Assembly (NCBI RefSeq): GCF_030268885.1
Contig: NZ_BSSA01000028.1
Coordinates: forward strand, 1-64,000
Direction: 5' to 3'
Length of the DNA: 64,000 nucleotides
Source of the DNA: Kitasatospora phosalacinea
GTDB lineage: Bacteria; Actinomycetota; Actinomycetes; Streptomycetales; Streptomycetaceae
The notes beneath the pieces were generated by a model that was not told where the DNA came from, made no database searches, and was given only the letters and a program-made list of their open reading frames with translations. How positions within the stretch are numbered: position 1 is the first letter of the stretch; every line of letters starts with the position of its first letter. The translations under genes were made by a program, and so were the position numbers. Positions 16,955-25,386 of the stretch are shown here, one piece after another.

Positions 16955-17677
16955 TCAGCCGAACCGCTCGGTGCGGACGCGGTCGGGGCGGTGGCCGAGG
17001 TGGACGAGCAGGTTGGCGGCCTTCTCGACGAAGGCGGTGGGGCCGCAGACGAAGGCGAGGGCCCCGTCGGCGGGCCGGAAGCCCGGCAGGTCGAGGTCGG
17101 CCGCGGTGATGCGGCCGACGGGCCGGGGGTGTCCGGGCGGGGCGGTGCGGGTGTACAGGCAGGCGGCGGTGACGGCGGGGTCCTCGGCCTCGGCGATGCC
17201 GTCCAGCAGGGCGCCGAACCAGCGCTGGCCGGGGTCGCGCAGCGAGTAGGCGAGGTGGAACGGGGGCCCGGCGTCGCCGAGGTCCAGCCGGGCGCGCAGC
17301 ATGGCCGCGAGCGGCGCGATGCCGGAGCCGCCCGCCACCAGCAGGACGGGCCCGGGCCGTTCCGGCTTCCAGACGAACCAGCCGCCGAGCGGGCCCTTGA
17401 CCTCGATCCCGGCGCCGACGGGGAAGTCCTCGGCGAGGTACGGGGAGACCTCGCCGAACGGCGCGGGCTGGACGGAGATCTCGATCCGGTCGCCGTCGGC
17501 CGGTGCGGAGAGCGAGTAGCTGCGCACGGCCCGGTAGCCGTCGTCCGCGGTGAGCCGGACGTCGACGTGCTGGCCGGGCAGGTGGCCGGGCCAGCCGTCC
17601 ACGGTCAGGTGCAGGGTGCGCGCGGTCGTGCTCTCGGGGGTCCTGGCCCGCAGTTCGGCCCGGCGCCAGTCGCTCAT
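16955..17677 (-). CDS. ferredoxin-reductase-like FAD/NAD(P)-binding oxidoreductase
   Basis: Encodes 240 residues. The FAD-binding barrel (about 1-95) contains LPGQHVDVRL and RSYSLSA, the flavin contact motif. The NAD(P)-binding half (about 100-235) contains LVAGGSGIAPLAAMLRA and FVCGPTAFVEKAANLL. No 2Fe-2S ferredoxin domain is fused. Such stand-alone reductases pass electrons between NAD(P)H and a partner protein. Here it follows two sulfite-oxidase-like genes by 15 bases, so it probably serves a molybdopterin oxidoreductase; direction and substrate are unknown. Confidence 0.88.
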   Translation of the reverse strand: MSDWRRAELRARTPESTTARTLHLTVDGWPGHLPGQHVDVRLTADDGYRAVRSYSLSAPADGDRIEISVQPAPFGEVSPYLAEDFPVGAGIEVKGPLGGWFVWKPERPGPVLLVAGGSGIAPLAAMLRARLDLGDAGPPFHLAYSLRDPGQRWFGALLDGIAEAEDPAVTAACLYTRTAPPGHPRPVGRITAADLDLPGFRPADGALAFVCGPTAFVEKAANLLVHLGHRPDRVRTERFG

Positions 17678-17692
17678 CGCGTCGCCCTCGCC

Positions 17693-18292
17693 TCAGTCGT
17701 TCCAGGTCCGCTGCTCGCGCCAGGGGTCTCCGTAGTCGTGGTAGCCGAACTGCTCCCAGAAGCCGCGCCGGTCGGTGCGGCCGAGGGTGATGCCGCTGAT
17801 CCACTTCGCGGACTTCCAGAAGTACAGGTGCGGCACCAGGAGGCGGGCCGGGCCGCCGTGCTCGGCGGCCAGCGGCTCGCCGTCGTAGGTGTGGGCGATC
17901 CACGCCTTCCCGCCCCGCAGGTCGTCCAGCGGCAGGTTGGTGGTGTAGCCGCCGTGGCACTCGGCGAGGGCGAATCGGGCCCCGGTGGCGACGCCCTCCA
18001 GCAGGGTGTCGAGGCTGACGCCCCGCCAGCGGGTGTCGAACTTCGACCAGCGGGTCACGCAGTGCAGGTCGGTGGTGACGTCCTGCTGCGGCAGGGCCTG
18101 GAACTGCTCCCACGTCCAGCGGTGCTGTTCGCCGTCCTCGGTGGTGAGGGTGAACTCCCACCGGTCGAGCGGGACTTCGGGTGTCGGCCCGGCGGAGAGC
18201 ACGGGGAAGTCCTCGGTGCGGAACTGGCCGGGCGGGAGGCGGTCGCCGCGGGTGCGGCGGTGGCCGTGGAATCCTGGGGTGAGCGTCGCCAT
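17693..18292 (-). CDS. sulfite-oxidase-like molybdopterin protein, copy 2
   Basis: Encodes 199 residues with a single oxidoreductase molybdopterin-binding domain (SuoX/YedY-like fold). The likely molybdenum-ligating Cys is in DLHCVTRWSKFDTRWRG (about residue 77). ECHGGYTTNLPL and GGPARLLVPHLYFWKSAKW are further conserved blocks. No Tat signal is present, so the protein appears cytosolic, and the dimerisation domain of true sulfite oxidases is absent. It is a close paralogue of the gene at 18323 and lies 30 bases downstream of it. The substrate is unknown. Confidence 0.88.
   Translation of the reverse strand: MATLTPGFHGHRRTRGDRLPPGQFRTEDFPVLSAGPTPEVPLDRWEFTLTTEDGEQHRWTWEQFQALPQQDVTTDLHCVTRWSKFDTRWRGVSLDTLLEGVATGARFALAECHGGYTTNLPLDDLRGGKAWIAHTYDGEPLAAEHGGPARLLVPHLYFWKSAKWISGITLGRTDRRGFWEQFGYHDYGDPWREQRTWND
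18008..18098. repeat. 91-base segment identical to 18638-18728
   Basis: This stretch of the copy 2 gene is base-for-base identical to 18638-18728 in copy 1 (offset 630), over the region encoding the molybdenum-ligating Cys. After one mismatch the match resumes for about 20 bases. Flanking regions are clearly more divergent. Confidence 0.9.
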
Positions 18293-18322
18293 CGACGGGC
18301 TCCTCGTGCGTCCGGGGTCGGG

Positions 18323-18919
18323 TCAGTCCTGCCAGGTGCGCTGCTCGCGCCAGGGGTCGCCGTGGTTGTGGTAGCCCGCCGCCTCCCAGAAGCCGGGTTC
18401 GTCGACCGGGCTCAGGGTGAGGCCGCGCACCCACTTCGCGGACTTCCACAGGTACAGGTGCGGCACCAGCAGGCGGGCGGGGCCGCCGTGCTCGGGCGAG
18501 AGCGGGAAGCCGTCGTACGCGTGGACGACCCACGCCCGCCCGTCGAGGACGTCCTCCAGCGGCAGGTTGGTGGTGTAGCCGCCGTGGCAGTGGGCGATCA
18601 CGAAGTCCGCCGCCGTCTCGGCGTCCGCCAGCAGGACGTCGAGGCTGACGCCCCGCCAGCGGGTGTCGAACTTCGACCAGCGGGTCACGCAGTGCAGGTC
18701 GGTGGTGACGTCCTGCTGCGGCAGGGCCAGGAACTGCTCCCACGTCCAGGTGGCGCGCCACCCGGTCTCGCTGGCGACGGTGAACTCCCAGTCCGCGGTG
18801 TCGACCTCGGGCGTGGGCCCGGCGGACAGGACGGGGAAGTCGTACGTCGGGTACTGGCCGGGCGGCAGGCGGGAGGTGTCGAAGCCGCGGCGGCCGGAGA
18901 AGCCGGGTGACAGGCTCAT
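18323..18919 (-). CDS. sulfite-oxidase-like molybdopterin protein, copy 1
   Basis: Encodes 198 residues with the same single molybdopterin-binding domain as its downstream neighbour: DLHCVTRWSKFDTRWRG (Cys about residue 77), HCHGGYTTNLPLEDV and PARLLVPHLYLWKSAKW. It is first in the minus-strand run of copy 1, copy 2, ferredoxin-reductase-like protein and DUF6510. The two copies are much alike throughout, and a 91-base block around the Cys is identical in DNA, which points to recent gene conversion. Why the host keeps two is unknown; a heterodimer is one possibility. Confidence 0.88.
   Translation of the reverse strand: MSLSPGFSGRRGFDTSRLPPGQYPTYDFPVLSAGPTPEVDTADWEFTVASETGWRATWTWEQFLALPQQDVTTDLHCVTRWSKFDTRWRGVSLDVLLADAETAADFVIAHCHGGYTTNLPLEDVLDGRAWVVHAYDGFPLSPEHGGPARLLVPHLYLWKSAKWVRGLTLSPVDEPGFWEAAGYHNHGDPWREQRTWQD
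18638..18728. repeat. 91-base segment identical to 18008-18098
   Basis: Partner of the identical block in copy 2 of the sulfite-oxidase-like pair, encoding the cofactor-binding Cys region. Confidence 0.9.
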
Positions 18920-19020
18920 GCGGTCCTCCGGGGACGGGATCCGGGCGGGCGGGGCGACGCCGCCGCCCCTCCATGAAAGGCCCGTTCGCCCGGCGCCGCA
19001 CGTCGGCCCCGGGCGCGGGG

Positions 19021-19521
19021 TCAGCGGTAGTCGTCGCCGGCGTCCGGGTCGGCGTCGCGGAGGTCGTCCGCCGCGGTGAAGCGGAGCGCGTCGGACAGCG
19101 ACTCGGACGCGTCGGCGTCGTCGAACTCGGCGGCCTCGTCGTCGTCCTCGTCGGTGAGGTGCACGGCCGCCTCCTCGGCGCCCGCCGCGCCGCCGTCCGC
19201 GCCGTCGTCCTCGGCGAACAGGTCCGTCCCCGCCTCCACCAGCCGCCCGGCCCGGGGGCCCGGACCTCCCGACCAGCGGTCGTCGACGTCGGGGGCCCCG
19301 GTGTCGGGCTCCTCCTCGGCGAGCAGCCGGTCCAGGGACTCCCCGGCGGCGGCCTCCGCCGCGGTGGTGCCGTAGCCGGTGGCGCCGCGGTAGCCGTCGG
19401 CGGTGACGATGCCCGTCTCCAGCGGGTCGTCGTCGAGGTCGTCGGTCTCCAGCGAGTCCGCCGGGTCGAGCACGCCGTCGTCCTCGGCGGGCAGCGGGTC
19501 CTGCGGGGCGGGGTCGGTCAC
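19021..19521 (-). CDS. DUF5709-like acidic protein
   Basis: Encodes 166 residues, strongly acidic and probably disordered in its C-terminal half (EDDDEAAEFDDADASES). The N-terminal LETDDLDDDPLETGIVTADGYRGATGYGTTAAE and ESLDRLLAEEEPD blocks match the actinobacterial DUF5709 family as I know it. No function is established. The start is 29 bases downstream of the katG stop, so the gene is probably transcribed with katG. Confidence 0.8.
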   Translation of the reverse strand: MTDPAPQDPLPAEDDGVLDPADSLETDDLDDDPLETGIVTADGYRGATGYGTTAAEAAAGESLDRLLAEEEPDTGAPDVDDRWSGGPGPRAGRLVEAGTDLFAEDDGADGGAAGAEEAAVHLTDEDDDEAAEFDDADASESLSDALRFTAADDLRDADPDAGDDYR

Positions 19522-19550
19522 GGCGGTCTCCTCCGGGTCGGGCGAACGGG

Positions 19551-21803
19551 TCAGGCGTGGCGGTGGGTGGTGAGGTCGAAGCGGTCGAGGTCCATGACCT
19601 TGGCCCAGGCGGCGGCGAAGTCCTCGACGAACTGTTCGGCCCCGTCGGCGGAGGCGTAGACCTCGGCCAGGGCGCGCAGTTCGGCGTTTGAGCCGAAGAC
19701 CAGGTCGGTGCGGCTGGCGCTCCAGCGGAGCGTGCCGGTGGCGTCGCGGCCCTCGAAGACGGCCGGGTCGTGGGCCGAGGGGGTCCAGGTGGTGCCCTGG
19801 TCGAGGAGGTTGACGTACCAGTCGTTGGTCAGCACGCCCGGGGTGCGGGTGAGCACGCCCAGCGGGGCGTTCTGGTAGGTGGCGCCCAGCGTGCGCAGGC
19901 CGCCGACCAGGACGGTCAGCTCCTGGGGGCTCAGCCCGAGCAGGTCGGCCCGGTCGACCAGGCGGTACTCGGCCGGCAGGGTGTCGTCCTTGCCGAGGTG
20001 GTTGCGGAAGCCGTCGGCCAACGGCTCCAGGTAGGAGAAGCCCTCCACGTCGGTGTGCTCCTGCGTCGCGTCGACCCGGCCCGGCGTGAACGGCACCCGG
20101 ACCTCGTGTCCGGCGTCGGCGGCGGCCTTCTCCACCGCGGCGGTGCCCGCCAGCACGATCAGGTCGGCCAGCGAGACGCCGTGCCCGGCGGGCCGGGAGG
20201 AGTTGAACGCCTCCCGGATGCCCTCCAGTTGGCCCAGCAGGGTGGAGAGCCGGTAGGGCTCGTTGACCTCCCAGCCGTTCTGCGGCTCCAGCCGGATCCG
20301 GGCGCCGTTGGCGCCGCCGCGCTTGTCACTGCGCCGGAAGGTGGACGCGGAGGACCAGGCCAGCCACACCAGGTCCGCCAGCGGGATCCCGGCGGCCAGC
20401 ACCCGGGACTTGAGCTGCTCGACGGCACCGCCGTCCAGCGGGGCCTCGGTGGGCTCGGGCAGCGGGTCCTGCCAGATCAGCTGCTCGGCGGCGACCTCGG
20501 GGCCCAGGTAGCGGGCGATCGGGCCCATGTCGCGGTGGGTGAGCTTGTACCAGGCGCGGGCGAAGGCGTCCGCGAACTGTTCGGGGTGCTCCAGGAAGCG
20601 GCGGCAGATCCGCGCGTAGTCGGGGTCGACCCGCATCGCGACGTCGGTGGTGAGCATCGCCGGAGCACGCCGCACCGCCGGGTCGTGCGGGTCGGGCACC
20701 GTCCCCTCGCCCGCCCCGCCCTTGGGCCGCCACTGGTGCGCGCCGCCGGGGCTGCGGGTCAGCTCCCACTCGTAGCCCAGCAGGATCTCGAAGTAGCGGT
20801 TGTCCCAGCGGGTGGGGGTGTCGGTCCAGATCACCTCCAGACCGGAGGTGATGGTGTCGTTGCCGTGGCCGGTGCCGAAGTCACTCCTCCAGCCCAGGCC
20901 CTGCTGCTCGATCGGCGCGGCCTCCGGCTCGGGGCCCAGGTGCTCGGAGCCCGCCGCGCCGTGGGTCTTGCCGAAGGTGTGGCCGCCCGCGCACAGCGCC
21001 ACCGTCTCCTCGTCGTTCATCGCCATCCGGGCGAAGGTCTCGCGGATGTCGGTGGCCGACGCCATCGGGTCCGGGTTGCCCCGCGGGCCCTCGGGATTGA
21101 CGTAGATCAGGCCCATCGTGTCGGCAGCCAGCGGCGCCAGCAGCTCCCCGTCGTCCTTGTGCCGCTCGTCGGTCAGCCACACCGTCTCCGGCCCCCAGTA
21201 CACCGCCTCGTCCGGGCCCCACACCTCCTCCCGGCCGCCCCCGAAGCCGAAGGTCTCGAACCCCATCGACTCCAGTGCCACGTTACCGGACAGCACCATC
21301 AGGTCCGCCCAGGACAGCGCCTTGCCGTACTTCTGCTTCACCGGCCACAGCAGGCGCCGCGCCTTGTCCAGGTTGACGTTGTCCGGCCAGGAGTTGACCG
21401 GGGCGAAGCGCTGCAGCCCGGCCCCGTTGCCGCCGCGGCCGTCGGTGACGCGGTAGGTGCCCGACAGGTGCCAGGCCATCCGGATCACGAACGGCCCGTA
21501 GTGGCCGAAGTCGGCGGGCCACCAGTCCTGCGAGGTCGTCAGGACCTGCTCGATGTCGCGCTTGACCGCCGCCAGGTCGAGCGCCCCGAACGCCGCCGCG
21601 TAGTCGAAGCCCTCGCCGTTGGGGCCGTGGGCCGCGGCGTGGCGGCGCAGCACACCGAGGTTCAGCCGCTCGGGCCACCACTGGTGGATGCCGTCGCCCT
21701 TCATCGGGTCGGCGGCGCCGTCCTTGACCGGACAGCCCTCCGCCGCCGGGTTCGTGTTCTCGGGGAACGCGTTGGTGACCTGCTGCACATCGTCTTCGGA
21801 CAC
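19551..21803 (-). CDS. katG: catalase-peroxidase KatG
   Basis: Encodes 750 residues, full length for the family, with two homologous peroxidase domains. The N-terminal active half has the distal heme motif RMAWHLSGTYR, whose Trp joins the Trp-Tyr-Met adduct, with the Tyr in GLIYVNPEGP. The proximal His is in CAGGHTFGKTHG. The C-terminal domain (about 430-750) lacks heme and is structural. It breaks down H2O2 and oxidises organic donors with heme b. GTG 21803 (VSEDDVQQVTNAF) was chosen for its AGGAAGG site at spacing 9; longer frames upstream are not KatG-like. No furA-type regulator is adjacent. Confidence 0.97.
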   Translation of the reverse strand: MSEDDVQQVTNAFPENTNPAAEGCPVKDGAADPMKGDGIHQWWPERLNLGVLRRHAAAHGPNGEGFDYAAAFGALDLAAVKRDIEQVLTTSQDWWPADFGHYGPFVIRMAWHLSGTYRVTDGRGGNGAGLQRFAPVNSWPDNVNLDKARRLLWPVKQKYGKALSWADLMVLSGNVALESMGFETFGFGGGREEVWGPDEAVYWGPETVWLTDERHKDDGELLAPLAADTMGLIYVNPEGPRGNPDPMASATDIRETFARMAMNDEETVALCAGGHTFGKTHGAAGSEHLGPEPEAAPIEQQGLGWRSDFGTGHGNDTITSGLEVIWTDTPTRWDNRYFEILLGYEWELTRSPGGAHQWRPKGGAGEGTVPDPHDPAVRRAPAMLTTDVAMRVDPDYARICRRFLEHPEQFADAFARAWYKLTHRDMGPIARYLGPEVAAEQLIWQDPLPEPTEAPLDGGAVEQLKSRVLAAGIPLADLVWLAWSSASTFRRSDKRGGANGARIRLEPQNGWEVNEPYRLSTLLGQLEGIREAFNSSRPAGHGVSLADLIVLAGTAAVEKAAADAGHEVRVPFTPGRVDATQEHTDVEGFSYLEPLADGFRNHLGKDDTLPAEYRLVDRADLLGLSPQELTVLVGGLRTLGATYQNAPLGVLTRTPGVLTNDWYVNLLDQGTTWTPSAHDPAVFEGRDATGTLRWSASRTDLVFGSNAELRALAEVYASADGAEQFVEDFAAAWAKVMDLDRFDLTTHRHA

Positions 21804-22009
21804 GGAGGGACGCCTTCCTGATACGGGAGGTCGCAGGCGGGACGGCCGGCGACGGCACCTGCGTCCGTGCGGCAGGGAGGCGGGACGGCGACCGGTGCGC
21901 GCACCAGCCAACCGCACCGCCGCCGGGCGCGGCGGCCAACACACCGCGCGGCTGGTCCGAGCGGGTGACGGCGGCCGCGGCCCGTGCCGGGCGGGTGTCC
22001 GGAGCGCCG

Positions 22010-23092
22010 TCAGCGCCCGGCGGTGAACCGGTAGACCGTGGTGGAGCGGTACTCCTCCCCCGGGCGCAGGACGGTGGAGGGGTAGTCGGGCCGGTTCGGG
22101 GAGTCGGGGAAGTGCTGGGTCTCCAGCGCGATGCCCGCGTACGCCCGGTAGGGGCGGCCGGAGCGGCCGGTGACCGAGCCGTCGAAGAGGTTGCCGGTGT
22201 AGACCTGCAGGCCGGGTTCGGTGGTGCGGCACTCCAGGCGGCGGCCGCTGGCCGGGTCGGTGAGGACGGCGGCGGTGCGCAGTCCGGTGCCGTCCAGGAC
22301 CCAGTTGTGGTCGTAGCCGGAGCCGGCCGGGCCCAGCTGCGGGTGGCGCAGGGCGAACCGTTCGCCGAGGGCGCGGGCCGTGCGGAGGTCGAAGGGGGTT
22401 CCGTCGACGGGTTCGACCGGGCCGAGCGGGATCAGGTCGTCGCCGACGGGCAGGTAGCCGGAGGCGTCGACCCGCAGCAGGTGGTCGAGGACGGTGCCGT
22501 TGCCCTCCCCGGCGAGGTTGAAGTAGGCGTGGTTGGTGAGGTTGACCACGGTGGGCGCGTCGGTGGTGGCCCGGTACTCGATGGTCAGCTCGCCGTCGGC
22601 GTCGAGCAGGTAGCCGACCTCGGCGGTGAGCGCGCCGGGGAAGCCCTGGTCGCCGTCGGGGCTGTGCAGGCGCAGGCGGACGCCGACCCGGTGCTCCTCG
22701 CGGACGGCTTCGCCCTCCCACTGGCGGGTGGCGTAGCCGTCGGGTCCGCCGTGCAGGGTGTGGCCGGTGTCCTGGGTGGCGAGGCGGTGGACGGTGCCGT
22801 CCAGGGGCAGCAGGCCGCCCGCGACGCGGTTGGCGTAGCGGCCGACGGTGGCGCCGAAGTAGGCGGCGGCGTCGAGGAGTTCGGCGACGTCCCCGCCGCC
22901 GAGGACGACGTTGGCGCGCTGCCCGTCCCGGTCGGGGGCGTGGAGGGCCTCGAGGCGGGCGCCGAGGCTGAGCACCTCGGCCGTGACGCCGCCGGGGGCG
23001 CCGAACGTCCAGCGGGTGATCGGCTGCCCGTCGGGGAGGGCCGCCACCTCGGCCTGGGTGATCCTCAGTGCGGCGGGGGCTTCGGACGACAC
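22010..23092 (-). CDS. galM: aldose 1-epimerase (mutarotase)
   Basis: Encodes 360 residues of the GalM fold. The catalytic His lies in NLTNHAYFNLAGEG and the catalytic Glu probably in the C-terminal GIALETQHFPDSPN. ANRVAGG and DTGHTLHGGPDG are further family motifs. No signal peptide is present. It interconverts alpha and beta anomers of aldoses. As the last gene after araB, araD and araA, it most likely equilibrates L-arabinose for the isomerase. The GTG start (VSSEAPAALRI) lies 100 bases after araA. Confidence 0.92.
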   Translation of the reverse strand: MSSEAPAALRITQAEVAALPDGQPITRWTFGAPGGVTAEVLSLGARLEALHAPDRDGQRANVVLGGGDVAELLDAAAYFGATVGRYANRVAGGLLPLDGTVHRLATQDTGHTLHGGPDGYATRQWEGEAVREEHRVGVRLRLHSPDGDQGFPGALTAEVGYLLDADGELTIEYRATTDAPTVVNLTNHAYFNLAGEGNGTVLDHLLRVDASGYLPVGDDLIPLGPVEPVDGTPFDLRTARALGERFALRHPQLGPAGSGYDHNWVLDGTGLRTAAVLTDPASGRRLECRTTEPGLQVYTGNLFDGSVTGRSGRPYRAYAGIALETQHFPDSPNRPDYPSTVLRPGEEYRSTTVYRFTAGR

Positions 23093-23192
23093 GGGTGCTC
23101 CGTTCGGTGTGCGGGAGGGGAGGGTCGGGGGGCGGGAACGGGGACGACGCCCGTGGGTGGACGGGCGTCGTCGGTCGGGGGCGGCGGGGTGG

Positions 23193-24698
23193 TCAGAGGC
23201 GCTGGGCGAGGCGGTGGTAGGCCTGGTTCCAGCGCAGTTCGCGGGTGAAGGTGCGCATGGTGGTGTCGGCGTCGATGAGGACGAGTTCGACGTCGAGCAT
23301 CTCGGCGAGGTCGTCGAGGTGCTCGGCGGTCAGCGCCCGGGTCAGGACGGTGTGGTGCGGGGCCCCGGCGGTCAGCCACGCCTCGGTGGAGGTGCGCAGG
23401 TTGGGGCGGGGGGCCCAGACGGCGCGGGCGACGGGCAGGTTGGGCAGCGGCTCGTTGGGTTCGACGACGTCGATCTCGTTGGCGACCAGGCGGAAGCGGT
23501 CGCCGAGGTCGGCCAGGCCCACGACCACGGCGGGGCCGGTGGCGGCGTCGAAGACCAGGCGGACCGGGTCCTCGCGGCCGCCGATGCCCAGCGGGTGGAT
23601 CTCGCAGGACGGGGTGGCGGCGGCGATGGTCGGGCAGACCTCCAGCATGTGCGCGCCCAGGATCAGCTCCCGGCCGGGCTCCAGGTGGTAGGTGTAGTCC
23701 TCCATGAAGGAGGTGCCGCCCTCCAGGCCGGTCGCGGCGGTCTTGAGGGTGCGCAGCAGGACGGAGGTCTTCCAGTCGCCCTCGCCGCCGAAGCCGTAGC
23801 CGTCGGCCATCAGGCGCTGCACGGCCAGGCCCGGGAGCTGGCGCAGGCCGCCGAGGTCCTCGAAGTTGGTGGTGAAGGCGCCGAAGCCGCCGTCGGTGAG
23901 GAAGCCGCGCAGGCCCAGTTCGATCCGGGCCGCGTAGCGCAGGGAGTCGTGGCGCTCGCCGCCGGCGCGCAGTTCGGGGGCGAGGCGGTAGAGCTCCTCG
24001 TAGTCCTTGACCAGGGCGGTGACGTCCGCGTCGGCGGCGGCGTCGACGGCGGCGACCAGGTCGTTGACGCCGTAGGTGTTGACGGAGACGCCCAGGCGCA
24101 GCTGGGCCTCGACCTTGTCGCCCTCGGTGACGGCGACGTCGCGCATGTTGTCGCCGAAGCGGGCGAGCTTGAGGGTGGCGAGGTCGGCGCGGGCGGCGGC
24201 GGCGCGGGCCCAGGTGGCGACGCGCTCGGCGACGACGGGGTCGCTGACGTGGCCGGCGACGGTCTTGCGGGTGACGCCGAGGCGGGACTGGATGTAGCCG
24301 AACTCGCGGTCGCCGTGGGCGGCCTGGTTCAGGTTCATGAAGTCCATGTCGATGGTCGACCACGGCAGGTCGCGGTTGGCCTGGGTGTGCAGGTGCAGCA
24401 GCGGCTTGCGCAGCGCGTCCAGGCCGGAGATCCACATCTTGGCCGGGGAGAAGGTGTGCATCCAGGCGATCAATCCGACGCAGGCGTCGTCGGCGTTGGC
24501 CTCCAGGCAGACCCGGCGGATGGAGGCGGCGTCGGTCAGCACGGGCTTCCAGATGATCCGCACCGGCAGGCCGGTGCGGGCGAGCTGGTTGACGACCTGC
24601 TGGGACTGCTCGGCGACCTGCTGCAACGTCTCGGGGCCGTAGAGGCCCTGGCTGCCGGTGAGGAACCAGATCTCGCGGTTGAGGAACACTTCGCTCAT
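23193..24698 (-). CDS. araA: L-arabinose isomerase
   Basis: Encodes 501 residues, normal length for AraA. It converts L-arabinose to L-ribulose with a divalent metal, usually Mn. Family motifs include EIWFLTGSQGLYGPE at the N-terminus, WMHTFSPAKMWI, and a central YGFGGEGDWKTS that holds a metal and catalytic Glu. Further on, GTSFMEDYTYHLEPG and PLGIGGREDPVRL carry the metal-binding His and Glu residues. The start MSEVFLN is preceded by AAGGAG. It is 14 bases downstream of araD and 100 bases upstream of galM in a single minus-strand transcription unit. Confidence 0.97.
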   Translation of the reverse strand: MSEVFLNREIWFLTGSQGLYGPETLQQVAEQSQQVVNQLARTGLPVRIIWKPVLTDAASIRRVCLEANADDACVGLIAWMHTFSPAKMWISGLDALRKPLLHLHTQANRDLPWSTIDMDFMNLNQAAHGDREFGYIQSRLGVTRKTVAGHVSDPVVAERVATWARAAAARADLATLKLARFGDNMRDVAVTEGDKVEAQLRLGVSVNTYGVNDLVAAVDAAADADVTALVKDYEELYRLAPELRAGGERHDSLRYAARIELGLRGFLTDGGFGAFTTNFEDLGGLRQLPGLAVQRLMADGYGFGGEGDWKTSVLLRTLKTAATGLEGGTSFMEDYTYHLEPGRELILGAHMLEVCPTIAAATPSCEIHPLGIGGREDPVRLVFDAATGPAVVVGLADLGDRFRLVANEIDVVEPNEPLPNLPVARAVWAPRPNLRTSTEAWLTAGAPHHTVLTRALTAEHLDDLAEMLDVELVLIDADTTMRTFTRELRWNQAYHRLAQRL

Positions 24699-24712
24699 CG
24701 GGGGTTTCTCCT

Positions 24713-25384
24713 TCAGCGGGCAGCGGGGCGCTGGCCGTAGACGTTCTGGTAGCGGAAGTTGAGGCTGTCGATGTCCGCCTGCGCGATGGGCAGCGGCTCG
24801 CCGAGCTGGCGGGAGATGTGCACGGTGCGGGCGACGTCCTCGCACATCACGGCGGCCTTGACCGCGGCCCTGGCGTCCTTACCGATGGTGAACACGCCGT
24901 GGCTCTTCATCAGCACCGCGGGCGAGCGGTGCCCGTCCAGGGTCTCGACGATGCCGCGGCCGATCGAGTCGTCGCCGATCAGCGCGAACGGCCCGATCGG
25001 GATCTCGGCGCCGAACTCGTCGGCCATCGCGGTCAGCACGCACGGCACCGGCTCGCCGCGGGCGGCCCAGGCGCTGGCGTAGGTGGAGTGGGTGTGCACC
25101 ACGCCGCCGACGTCGGGGCGGTGGCGGTAGACGTAGGCGTGCGCGGCGGTGTCGGAGGACGGGGCGTGCTCGCCCTCCACCACGTTGCCGTCCAGGTCGC
25201 ACAGGATCATGTTCTCGGGGGTCAGCTCGTCGTAGGACACGCCGCTGGGCTTGATCACCAGCAGGTCCTCGCCGGGCACCCGGGCGGAGACGTTGCCCGC
25301 GGTCCACACCACCAACTGGTAGCGCACCAGCTCCTGGTGCAGGTCGCAGACCTGACGGCGCAGCAGATCGATCGGGGAAGTCAT
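24713..25384 (-). CDS. araD: L-ribulose-5-phosphate 4-epimerase
   Basis: Encodes 223 residues of the class II aldolase/epimerase family. Zinc ligands are the two His of GGVVHTHSTYASAWA and the His of LMKSHGVFTIGKD; TAGNVSAR is the phosphate-binding segment. It converts L-ribulose 5-phosphate to D-xylulose 5-phosphate, which enters the pentose phosphate pathway. Its ATG lies 2 bases after the araB stop (TGACCATG), and its ribosome site is inside the end of araB, so translation is coupled. Confidence 0.96.
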   Translation of the reverse strand: MTSPIDLLRRQVCDLHQELVRYQLVVWTAGNVSARVPGEDLLVIKPSGVSYDELTPENMILCDLDGNVVEGEHAPSSDTAAHAYVYRHRPDVGGVVHTHSTYASAWAARGEPVPCVLTAMADEFGAEIPIGPFALIGDDSIGRGIVETLDGHRSPAVLMKSHGVFTIGKDARAAVKAAVMCEDVARTVHISRQLGEPLPIAQADIDSLNFRYQNVYGQRPAAR

Positions 25385-25386
25385 GG

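Noticed and set aside
19551..21803. katG without an adjacent furA as a sign of transfer
   Set aside because: katG without furA occurs in actinobacteria and codon use matches the neighbours, so it is not evidence of transfer.
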